Of a DNA stretch of 64,000 nt, positions 1 to 5,704 are shown piece after piece. The notes under the pieces were generated by a model, which did not search any database, had not been told where the DNA came from, and saw only the letters and a list, made by a program, of their open reading frames with translations. The translations under genes and the position numbers were made by a program. The number at the start of each line of letters is the position of its first letter. Position 1 is the first letter of the stretch. The stretch is from Cardiobacterium hominis. Lineage in GTDB: Bacteria; Pseudomonadota; Gammaproteobacteria; Cardiobacteriales; Cardiobacteriaceae. The stretch spans positions 1,295,501 through 1,359,500 of the forward strand of contig NZ_LR134365.1 in NCBI RefSeq assembly GCF_900637305.1, given 5' to 3'.

Positions 1-131
1 AACCTTCTTGCCCGCATCGTAGCCTTTTTCCATGGCGGTATCCGTGTTCTTCACGCTCTGCGCATCAATAATCAGGAAAGTGGTTGCTTCATGGCGCCCC
101 TGCTTGCTGCGCTCCGCAACTACCTGATTTT
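1..131 (-). CDS. IS5-family transposase, OrfB (partial, runs off left edge)
   Basis: Downstream of the A-run in orfA, the second frame reads VVAER, then EATTFLIIDAQSVKNTD. The FLIIDAQS block contains the first catalytic Asp of the DDE domain. The rest lies outside the window. Expression as an OrfAB fusion by frameshifting at the A-run is inferred from the family; the 5' limit given is approximate. Confidence 0.6.
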
Positions 132-397
132 TTTAATGCTTCCTCAAGGATACTGATGCCACTCTCGCGTGGCTCAGTCCATCTCTGGAAGTAGGAATGC
201 ACGGTGCGCCATTTGGGGAAATCGCCCGGCAAAGCGCGCCAGGAGCAGCCGGTACGTTGCAGATAGAGAATGGCACAAAAAACATCGTACAAGTCCACCT
301 GGCGTGGCGCTGTGCGTTTACGGGCACTTTCCAGCAGGGGAAGGAGAGGCGCAAATTGCTCGCGACTGATATCGCTTGGGTAGGTTTTTCTGTTCAT
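89..397 (-). CDS. IS5-family transposase, OrfA
   Basis: This 102-residue protein is the N-terminal half of an IS5-type transposase. It has the typical opening (YPSDISREQF, then LLPLLE) and the conserved block YLQRTGCSWRALPGDFPKW at about residues 45-64, recognised from the DUF4096/IS5 OrfA family. The frame ends shortly after a run of A residues (ALKKS). There a ribosomal shift would join it to orfB, which carries the DDE catalytic domain. Start is the ATG at 397. Intact relative to the two frameshifted copies elsewhere in the window. Confidence 0.85.
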   Translation of the reverse strand: MNRKTYPSDISREQFAPLLPLLESARKRTAPRQVDLYDVFCAILYLQRTGCSWRALPGDFPKWRTVHSYFQRWTEPRESGISILEEALKKSGSCGAQQAGAP

Positions 398-447
398 GCC
401 GATAGTTTACAGCAGAGGCTGAGACAATGAACACGTTCTTAGAGTTA

Positions 448-521
448 TAGGGGTGCCTTGGCGCACCATTGATAAGAAACAAATATTTCCTCGACGGTGC
501 GCCGAGGCGCACCCTATGCAC
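448..521. repeat. Inverted pair of GGTGCGCC-type palindromic repeats
   Basis: Two copies of a short self-complementary unit (about ATAGGGTGCGCCTYGGCGCACC) face each other at 448-469 and 500-521 around an AT-rich spacer. A similar unit occurs at 42809-42831 and related ones at about 1055-1078 and 61430-61452. No ORF is present. This looks like a REP-like dispersed hairpin element. Confidence 0.5.
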
Positions 522-540
522 GCTCATTTTACTGCTCCTT

Positions 541-978
541 TTAAAAGTTAAATTCTACCGAATAAACAGGGTACTTTTCATTGCGTGCCTCACCACCACC
601 TCTACAAGTGAGTGCTTCTTTTAATATGGATAGCATTTCGTTGTAATCCATATTTTTACCAATCCAAAAAGACAGGATTTTATCCCAGCGATAGATCATC
701 TTGCATTTACCATCAGGAGTATCAACTTGCTCGCTTTCTCCAGGCATAACCAAAAACTCGGCAATATCATGTGATTCTGCCCTTAAAAACCTTATAAATA
801 GACGTTCAGAATAATCCCCATCAATCTTTTTTTTAGTGCTTGGTTGCATCCAAACAACAATACTACGTTCTTCGTCAATCATCCAGGATGATATTTCCTT
901 TATGCCAGTCAATATTCCATTTTCTTCTTCAATTTGTTTGCGGAGTTTTTCATCCACTTCTTCACATTTAAAAGCCAT
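541..978 (-). CDS. Hypothetical protein, duplicate of the 1102-1548 gene
   Basis: The 145-residue acidic soluble protein has no family I recognise. Its first ~45 residues match the neighbouring gene at 1102-1548 exactly (FKCEEVDEKL through VVWMQP). The middle is divergent (SERLFIRFLRAES here against SEDLWIKFLKTKS there), and the C-terminus converges again on SVEFNF. There is no signal peptide or membrane segment. The chosen ATG lies 4 nt after GGAGAG; an in-frame GTG precedes it by one codon. The gene is second in a leader-ORF230-ORF148-ORF145 minus-strand series. The small size, acidity and recent duplication resemble immunity-type proteins, but that is only analogy. Confidence 0.75.
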   Translation of the reverse strand: MAFKCEEVDEKLRKQIEEENGILTGIKEISSWMIDEERSIVVWMQPSTKKKIDGDYSERLFIRFLRAESHDIAEFLVMPGESEQVDTPDGKCKMIYRWDKILSFWIGKNMDYNEMLSILKEALTCRGGGEARNEKYPVYSVEFNF

Positions 979-990
979 CACACTCTCCCG

Positions 991-1055
991 TCAGTTCTTC
1001 ATCACCATCTTGCTCATCGGTACCGCGCATTCCATGACGATGGTTGCCGCGAGAT
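991..1055 (-). pseudogene. Duplicated 3' tail of the 230-residue gene
   Basis: Read on the minus strand, this stretch encodes AATIVMECAVPMSKMVMKN followed by TGA. That is identical in protein sequence to the C-terminus of the intact gene at 1561-2253, with a few silent changes. It has no start of its own and sits just upstream of the 541-978 gene, as its full-length source sits upstream of the 1102-1548 gene. It is a by-product of the tandem duplication. Confidence 0.8.
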
Positions 1056-1101
1056 GCGATGCGCCAAGGTCGCCCTACGCACGCTCATTTTACTGCTCCT
1101 T

Positions 1102-1548
1102 TTAAAAGTTAAATTCTACTGAAAAATCAGGACACTTTTCATTGCGCGCACCATCTCTACAAGTGAGCGCTTCTTTTAATATGGATAGCATTTCGTTGTA
1201 ATCCATATTTTTACCAATCCTACTTTTACCAATCCAAAAAGACAGGATTTTATCCCAGCGATAGATCATCTTGCATTTACTATCAGGAGTATCAACTCGC
1301 TCGCTTTCTCCAGGCATAACCGTAAACCGAGCAATATCATTTGATTTTGTTTTTAAAAACTTTATCCATAGGTCTTCAGAAAAATCCCCATCAATCTTTT
1401 TTAAAGTGTTTGGTTGCATCCAAACAACAATACTACGTTCTTCGTCAATCATCCAGGATGATATTTCCTTTATGCCAGTCAATATTCCATTTTCTTCTTC
1501 AATTTGTTTGCGGAGTTTTTCATCCACTTCTTCACATTTAAAAGCCAT
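1102..1548 (-). CDS. Hypothetical protein, paired paralogue of the 541-978 gene
   Basis: The 148-residue acidic soluble protein is of unknown function. It begins 12 nt after the stop of the 230-residue gene, with GGAGAG as ribosome site, so the two are probably co-transcribed and coupled. Compared with its duplicate it has a short insertion (SRIGK) near residue 115 and many substitutions in residues 48-85, with near identity on both sides. A C-terminal Trp/Asp-rich core (YRWDKILSFWIGK) is shared. No catalytic motif is visible. Confidence 0.75.
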   Translation of the reverse strand: MAFKCEEVDEKLRKQIEEENGILTGIKEISSWMIDEERSIVVWMQPNTLKKIDGDFSEDLWIKFLKTKSNDIARFTVMPGESERVDTPDSKCKMIYRWDKILSFWIGKSRIGKNMDYNEMLSILKEALTCRDGARNEKCPDFSVEFNF

Positions 1549-1560
1549 CACACTCTCCCG

Positions 1561-2253
1561 TCAGTTCTTCATCACCATCTTGCTCATCGGCACCGCACAT
1601 TCCATGACAATCGTCGCTGCAAGATGCGGCGCGAGGACGTCTTTGCCCTGTGCCATCAGCTCCTGTATCGCCAGTCCGCAGGCGAGCGGCCAGTCCGCTG
1701 CGGGTACTTCCAGCGCTTGCAGAAGGCTGGCGACGAAGGGTTGCCAGAGCAGCTCCAAGCTTTCTTGCGGGGTAAAGCGGATTTCGTCGTGTCCCGGCGG
1801 CAGGCGCGGTTTGCCGAATTCCGGCGTGCCGACGCTTTGGCTGACGTGCGCAATAATGGCCTCAAGGTCGGGCAATTCGTGGTCGCCGAGGTGCTCTGCC
1901 TGTCCGGCAAGCAATGCCCAGAGCGAGAGCGGCGCTTCTGCCAGTGGCTGGTTGATGGCATCGCCAAAGAGGTATTGTTTGCCGTCTGCGCCATCAATCA
2001 CCATCACGGTATGGCTGCTGTCGCCGTGTGCCAGCGCGTACACCGCGCTTTGCTGGCAGGCGTAGCCCGCAAGCGCGCCGAGCATGGCAAAGGCGCTTTC
2101 GACGTGTACGCCGCTGTCGTCCTTGAGGAGGGCAAGTAGTTTGTCGAGGATGATGCGGCTGGCGATTTGTGCCGCAATATGCGGGTTTTCTTTTTCCTGC
2201 GCCTGAATCTGGCGGCGCAGGGCGACAAGGGCGGGGCTGTTTTCTTCTTTCAT
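1561..2253 (-). CDS. Hypothetical protein, 230 aa, downstream of a His-rich leader
   Basis: The soluble, mildly acidic protein is unknown to me. It has a charged helical N-terminus (residues 1-45), a central segment with YLFGDAIN and a C-terminal helical part ending in SKMVMKN. There is no signal peptide. The start is supported by GGAG 8 nt upstream. It is the first full gene behind a 43-codon His-rich leader ORF and an intrinsic terminator, suggesting its expression depends on readthrough. Its last ~20 codons are duplicated downstream with the following gene. Alternatives such as a toxin or an antitoxin cannot be tested from sequence alone. Confidence 0.7.
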   Translation of the reverse strand: MKEENSPALVALRRQIQAQEKENPHIAAQIASRIILDKLLALLKDDSGVHVESAFAMLGALAGYACQQSAVYALAHGDSSHTVMVIDGADGKQYLFGDAINQPLAEAPLSLWALLAGQAEHLGDHELPDLEAIIAHVSQSVGTPEFGKPRLPPGHDEIRFTPQESLELLWQPFVASLLQALEVPAADWPLACGLAIQELMAQGKDVLAPHLAATIVMECAVPMSKMVMKN

Positions 2254-2265
2254 CGGTTTTCTCCT

Positions 2266-2397
2266 TCAACAGGTTAGCGGGCGATGCGGAATGCGGCTGA
2301 TCGCCGTGGCGGTTGCCGCATAAAAAACACCCCCCACGGACGCGCTTGTCTGTGAGGGGATGTGTTTTGCGTGTTGGTGGTGTCCGTGGATTGTCAT
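2266..2397 (-). CDS. Putative His-rich leader peptide, 43 aa
   Basis: A short ORF begins at the ATG 2395-2397, 6 nt after AAGGAAG, a strong ribosome site. It opens MTIHGHHQHAKHIPSQ, with five CAC histidine codons at positions 4, 6, 7, 9 and 12. The terminator stem begins right after the last of these. Leader peptides of proteobacterial histidine operons have this layout (known). However, the gene downstream is not a recognisable his gene, so the assignment is by architecture only. It could be a chance ORF. Confidence 0.5.
   Translation of the reverse strand: MTIHGHHQHAKHIPSQTSASVGGVFYAATATAISRIPHRPLTC
2322..2360 (-). terminator. Intrinsic terminator within the leader (candidate attenuator)
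   Basis: On the minus strand CCCCTCACAGAC pairs with GTCCGTGGGG around a 6-nt loop, followed by GGTGTTTTTT. The right arm GTCCGTGG is also perfectly complementary to CCACGGAC in the His-codon region (2382-2389). Two mutually exclusive structures are therefore possible, as expected for an attenuator. Confidence 0.65.
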
Positions 2398-2579
2398 GGC
2401 TGTCTTCCTTGATGGGTTTACCTGCTGGTGAAATTAACGATTTTTTCAGGGATAAGCAAGGTTCAATGGAGCGTGTTAATCCATCGGAGAGATGCGCCTT
2501 GCCGTACCGGCCGCGCTCGGCATCGCTGAACTGCGGCAACGGGTTACAATACCCCTGTTTCCATTATTCAAATGCCGTC

Positions 2580-2945
2580 ATGAATACTACGACTGCCTTG
2601 CTCACTCTCGCCATTGCCGCTTGGCTCGCGCAAATCGTCCTCGGCTATTGGCAAATCAGCCGTTTTAACCGCGCCTACACCGCGCTGGCCCGCGACAGCG
2701 CCTATCTTGGCGTGGGCCGCTCCAATGGGCGCTTTACGCCGAAAGTCCTCATCATTCTCGCGCTCGATAGTGAACAGCGTGTGCGCGACAGCATTCTCAT
2801 GCAGGGGCTGACCATCTTCGCCGCGCCACAAAAACTGACGCAGTTGCATGGCATGAAATTCAGCGACATTGACCCCGCCGCCGTCTTCCCGCGTCAACCG
2901 CGCCACCAGCAGGCTCTTGCCAGCGCGCTCACCCGCAAGGATTAA
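2580..2945 (+). CDS. gutM: GutM/SrlM-like glucitol operon activator
   Basis: The 121-residue protein has one N-terminal hydrophobic helix (about residues 5-22) followed by the family block GYWQISRFNRAY and a basic soluble part with YLGVGRSNGRF. GutM proteins activate the glucitol (sorbitol) PTS operon in enterics and are encoded next to the SrlR repressor (known). The same pairing is seen here with the DeoR gene 12 nt downstream. No PTS transporter or sorbitol-6-phosphate dehydrogenase gene is in the window, so the target is unknown. Start ATG at 2580 has only a weak ribosome site; a TACAAT box at 2545-2550 may be the -10. Confidence 0.75.
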   Translation: MNTTTALLTLAIAAWLAQIVLGYWQISRFNRAYTALARDSAYLGVGRSNGRFTPKVLIILALDSEQRVRDSILMQGLTIFAAPQKLTQLHGMKFSDIDPAAVFPRQPRHQQALASALTRKD

Positions 2946-2957
2946 AAAGGATTGAAC

Positions 2958-3722
2958 ATGGCCAAACCTATCGACACCGAGCGGCGGCAAAAAATCGTGC
3001 AGTACGTCATGAGCCACGGCAAGGCGCGCGTGGCCGAGCTTGCCGAAGCCTTCAATGTCTCCGGCGAAACCATCCGCAAAGACTTGAACGAGCTGCACAA
3101 CCGCAACATTCTGCACAAAGGCCACGGCATCGTTCTGCCCGCCAGCGCCTATTTGGAAAACGTCTATGCGCGCAAAGCCGCGCGTCATCAGGAGGAAAAA
3201 AGCCGCATTGCCGCGCTGGCGGAAAGTTTGATTCCGTCCGAAGGTGTCATTTATCTGGACGCGAGCAGTACCGTCGCCCGCCTGGCGAGCCTCCTTGCCC
3301 GCCATCGCGACCTCACCATCATCACCAATTCCATGAGCAGCGCGCAGGCACTCGCCGGCAGCGACAATCAGGTTATGGTTACTGGCGGCGAACTGCGCCA
3401 CAAAAGCTACGGTTACATCGGCCAATGGGCGGAACGCGCCGTGCGCCAAGTGCGCTTTGATATCGCCTTCTTCGGCTGCGACGGTTTCCATGGGCAAGGC
3501 CCCGCCATCCGCGCCTACCCCGAACTCGCGGTAAAAGAATGCGCGCTGGCGCAGGCGGACAAACGCATCCTGCTTGCCGACAGCAGCAAACTGGAAGCCG
3601 AAGGCCTGTATTGCTTTGCTACTTTCCGCGATATCGACCTGCTCATCTGCGACCGCGCCCCGACGGCGCATGAGCAAACCCGCTTCCCGCCGGGGTTTAC
3701 CATCATCACGCCGGAATCTTGA
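2958..3722 (+). CDS. DeoR-family transcriptional repressor (GutR/SrlR-like)
   Basis: The 254-residue regulator has a DeoR-type winged helix-turn-helix at residues 5-57 (VAELAEAFNVSGETIRKDL) and a C-terminal sugar-phosphate sensor domain. The sensor has family hallmarks TNSM, GGELR and the FFGCDGF region. Start is the ATG at 2958 with AAAAGGA upstream; a TTG two codons earlier is less likely. It follows gutM closely, and a terminator at 3741-3767 ends the unit. By context it would respond to a sugar phosphate such as glucitol-6-phosphate. The ligand is inferred. Confidence 0.85.
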   Translation: MAKPIDTERRQKIVQYVMSHGKARVAELAEAFNVSGETIRKDLNELHNRNILHKGHGIVLPASAYLENVYARKAARHQEEKSRIAALAESLIPSEGVIYLDASSTVARLASLLARHRDLTIITNSMSSAQALAGSDNQVMVTGGELRHKSYGYIGQWAERAVRQVRFDIAFFGCDGFHGQGPAIRAYPELAVKECALAQADKRILLADSSKLEAEGLYCFATFRDIDLLICDRAPTAHEQTRFPPGFTIITPES

Positions 3723-3740
3723 GCGCTGTTCAAAGCCCGC

Positions 3741-3767
3741 CGCCCCACTTCACAGGGGCGTTTTTTT
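3741..3767 (+). terminator. Intrinsic terminator after the DeoR gene
   Basis: CGCCCC and GGGGCG form a stem around an 8-nt loop, followed by seven T residues. Confidence 0.75.
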
Positions 3768-3791
3768 CGCCTGCCGCGCAGCTTGATCTCT

Positions 3792-3811
3792 ATATTAGAT
3801 TATGCTAAATT
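3792..3811 (+). promoter_or_regulatory. Operator-like dyad ahead of the ArsR-rhodanese operon
   Basis: ATTAG and CTAAAT are inverted around six bases in an AT-rich island 28 nt upstream of the ArsR start. Operators of the BigR/YgaV/SqrR group of ArsR repressors are AT-rich dyads of this kind placed over their own promoter (known). Binding here is inferred. Confidence 0.6.
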
Positions 3812-3838
3812 AGAAACACCAAGAAACAAGGAAACATA

Positions 3839-4171
3839 ATGGATGCACAACACGATAACGACTTTTACCGCGAAGGCGCGGCGAAAGCGGCGCAATGGCT
3901 GCGTGCGCTTGCCAACGAGCACCGCCTGCTGGTTTTGTGCCTGCTGCTGGAGGCGGACGAGATGAGCGTCGGCGAATTGCAGGCGCGGATTGCGCTCAGC
4001 CAGTCGGCGCTGTCGCAGCATCTGGCGCGGATGCGCGAAGAAGGGCTGATAGCCTTCCGCCGCGAGGCGCAGACCCTCTATTACCGCATCGAACACCCAG
4101 AAGTGGCGCGGCTGATGGCCACGCTGAAAACCCTCTTTTGCCCGGACAAGCCGCCAGAGGAAACCGCATGA
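3839..4171 (+). CDS. ygaV: ArsR/SmtB-family repressor, BigR/YgaV-type persulfide sensor
   Basis: The 110-residue winged-helix protein has a recognition helix near residues 53-68 (SQSALSQHLARMREEG). Only two cysteines are present, Cys34 and Cys101, 67 residues apart. This matches the two redox cysteines of the sulfide/persulfide sensors BigR, SqrR and YgaV (known spacing about 66), which form a tetrasulfide link in response to reactive sulfur. Typical metal-site Cys/His clusters are absent. The stop overlaps the start of the rhodanese gene by 4 nt, as in ygaVP. It likely represses its own operon through the dyad at 3792-3811. Confidence 0.8.
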   Translation: MDAQHDNDFYREGAAKAAQWLRALANEHRLLVLCLLLEADEMSVGELQARIALSQSALSQHLARMREEGLIAFRREAQTLYYRIEHPEVARLMATLKTLFCPDKPPEETA

Positions 4172-4680
4172 ACACCATTACTCCCGCCGTGGCACAAGAC
4201 CTGCTCGCCAACGGCGCGACGCTGGTCGATATCCGCAGCGCCGACGAATACGCGCGCGAACACATTGCCGGCGCGCAGCGGCTGGACGTCGCCGCGCTGC
4301 AAGCGGAACAGTTCACCGCGCCGGTCATCTTTCATTGTCGTCTGGGACAGCGTACCCGGCAGCAAGCCGCACGACTGCGCGCCAGCGTGCGCGCCGACGT
4401 GGCGGCGTATCTGCTTGACGGCGGCATAGAAGCGTGGAAACAGGCGGGGTTGCCGGTCGTTCGCGACCGCAGCCAACCGCTGGAACTGCAAAGACAAGTA
4501 CACATCGCGGCAGGTTCGCTCATCATCCTGGGCGCCCTGCTCGGTGCGACGGTCTCGCCCTGGTTTTACGGGCTGTGCGCCCTGGTCGGCGCCGGGCTGG
4601 TATTTGCCGGGGTGAGCGGCTTCTGCGGCATGGCCGTGCTATTGGCAAAAATGCCGTGGAATCAGAAGGCATCGCGCTGA
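4168..4680 (+). CDS. ygaP: Rhodanese-DUF2892 membrane sulfurtransferase (YgaP-like)
   Basis: The 170-residue protein has a cytoplasmic rhodanese domain (residues 1-105) with the active-site loop HCRLGQRT and catalytic Cys57. Two membrane helices follow at about 112-133 and 136-157, together forming the YgaP architecture. It would carry persulfide sulfur at the membrane. Translation is coupled to the ArsR repressor through an ATGA overlap. A small DUF2892 protein follows 24 nt later. Confidence in the family is high; the physiological sulfur acceptor is unknown. Confidence 0.85.
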   Translation: MNTITPAVAQDLLANGATLVDIRSADEYAREHIAGAQRLDVAALQAEQFTAPVIFHCRLGQRTRQQAARLRASVRADVAAYLLDGGIEAWKQAGLPVVRDRSQPLELQRQVHIAAGSLIILGALLGATVSPWFYGLCALVGAGLVFAGVSGFCGMAVLLAKMPWNQKASR

Positions 4681-4704
4681 TGCCAGCAAAAACAGGAGAA
4701 AACC

Positions 4705-4911
4705 ATGAAATTTCAAACCAATATTGGCGGTCTCGATAAAGGGATACGCATCGGCGTAGGGGCATTGCTGATCGTGCTTGCCCTCTTGGGCATTATCGGC
4801 TGGTGGGGCTGGCTGGGTATCATCCCGCTGGCAACCGCATTTGTGCGCTTCTGCCCGCTGTATGCGTTGTTTGGCATCAATACTTGCCCGCTCAAATCCC
4901 GAGATGAATAA
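4705..4911 (+). CDS. Small DUF2892 inner membrane protein
   Basis: This 68-residue protein has two short hydrophobic segments (about 16-36 and 39-55) with an intervening Gly/Trp turn (GWWGWLG). It carries the conserved cysteines in RFCPLY and NTCPLK that mark DUF2892 proteins. It repeats the membrane-domain type of the upstream rhodanese protein as a stand-alone gene, a common partner in sulfur-stress operons. GGAG lies 8 nt upstream of the ATG. A strong terminator follows at 4928. Confidence 0.8.
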   Translation: MKFQTNIGGLDKGIRIGVGALLIVLALLGIIGWWGWLGIIPLATAFVRFCPLYALFGINTCPLKSRDE

Positions 4912-4927
4912 GGACGTCGTCCTTTCG

Positions 4928-4958
4928 TCACCACAGCACGCCCTGTGGTGATTTTTTT
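4928..4958 (+). terminator. Intrinsic terminator after the sulfur operon
   Basis: A 9-bp perfect stem (TCACCACAG with CTGTGGTGA) is followed by T7. Confidence 0.85.
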
Positions 4959-4998
4959 GTCCGCTCGTCGCTGGGGCTGTTTGCATTTCAGCGGATAA

Positions 4999-5083
4999 GC
5001 CCCTCTCCCAGTGGGACTGGAACAGCTTGCGTAGCGACAAGTATTGCTTGCGCAGCAAGAGAGAGGGGTTGGGGTGAGGGCAG
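4999..5083. repeat. Dispersed CCCTCTCCC...GAGAGGGG hairpin repeat
   Basis: The 85-bp unit starts GCCCCTCTCCC and ends GAGAGGGGTTGGGGTGAGGGCAG, with inner inverted pieces (CTTGCGTAGC, TTGCTTGCGC). A shorter copy lies at 43946-44008 and a reverse copy at 63222-63262. The rest of the 4959-5326 gap holds a second GC-rich hairpin (CACCCCCGCTCCGCGGGGG near 5163-5181) and no credible gene. Confidence 0.65.
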
Positions 5084-5326
5084 GGATAAACAAACTTCGC
5101 ATGACAACATACGTTTTAGGATTACCTCGTTTTGAATAATGCCGTCGCTACGCGATTTTTCACACCCCCGCTCCGCGGGGGAGGGGGACTCAAATTGCAA
5201 ACAGCCCCTAAGGGCGAGCAGGGCAGGGCGGCGGCGTGGCGGGAAGGTGAGGGTCATGCGGGTTAAGGCGACCAGATAGCATTCGCGCGGGACTGGCCCG
5301 CGCGAGTGGTTGTGGTGTTGGCAGGT

Positions 5327-5704
5327 TTAGAGTGCCATCACGCCTTCGATTTCGATCTGCACGTCACGCGGCAGGGCGCGTACGGCTATCGCGGCGCGTG
5401 CCGGGAAGGGCGCGGTGAAGTAGCGTTTCATGATTTCGTTTACTTCGGCGAAGCGCTCCATGTCGGTGAGGAAGATGTTGAGTTTGACGATGTTGCTGAA
5501 GTCGCCACCGGCAGCCTGGCAGACGGCGAGCAGGTTGGTGAAGACGCGCTCGACTTGTGCCGGGAAGTCGTGTTCGATTTCCATGGTTTCGGGGTTAAGC
5601 GGGATTTGGCCGGAGAGGAAGACGAGGTTGCCGGTGCGCACGGCTTGTGAGTACGGGCCGATGGCGGCGGGGGCTTTGTCTGAATGGATGACTTGTTTAC
5701 TCAT
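5327..5704 (-). CDS. ridA: RidA-family enamine/imine deaminase
   Basis: The 125-residue protein matches the RidA (YjgF/YER057c/UK114) family along its full length. Visible signatures are [12 protein letters not shown] near the N-terminus, FLSGQIP, and the C-terminal catalytic-site region [19 protein letters not shown] with the conserved Arg. RidA hydrolyses reactive 2-aminoacrylate and related imines released by PLP enzymes. Its ATG overlaps the stop of spoT, the same downstream position as in pseudomonads. The rpoZ-spoT-ridA set is therefore probably one transcript. Confidence 0.93.
   Translation of the reverse strand: MSKQVIHSDKAPAAIGPYSQAVRTGNLVFLSGQIPLNPETMEIEHDFPAQVERVFTNLLAVCQAAGGDFSNIVKLNIFLTDMERFAEVNEIMKRYFTAPFPARAAIAVRALPRDVQIEIEGVMAL

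Larger units (their letters stand above)
1..441 (-). mobile_element. IS5-family insertion sequence, partial (copy A)
   Basis: The element runs off the left edge. Its intact end lies near 441, where the terminal sequence reads AAGAACGTGTTCAT going inward. The same end occurs at 21863, 47806 and 52772. It carries orfA (89-397) and the start of orfB, which continues beyond base 1 in another frame. Unlike the copies at 47.8 and 52.8 kb, this one keeps the run of T in orfA that preserves the reading frame, so it may be the least damaged copy here. Its overall integrity cannot be judged because the far end is outside the window. Confidence 0.85.
510..1631. repeat. Tandem segmental duplication, two units of about 560 bp
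   Basis: The two units run from about 510 to 1070 and from about 1071 to 1631. Each contains, on the minus strand, the last ~20 codons of the 230-residue gene, one ~147-codon ORF, and a trailer containing TGAGCGTGC. Flanks and ORF ends are nearly identical, while the ORF middles diverge. Boundaries were placed by eye. Confidence 0.8.

Noticed and set aside
1994-2539. 181-codon minus-strand frame overlapping the leader and terminator
   Set aside because: No ribosome site or homology, runs through the terminator and into the 230-residue gene in another frame; the short His-rich ORF has the better start signal.
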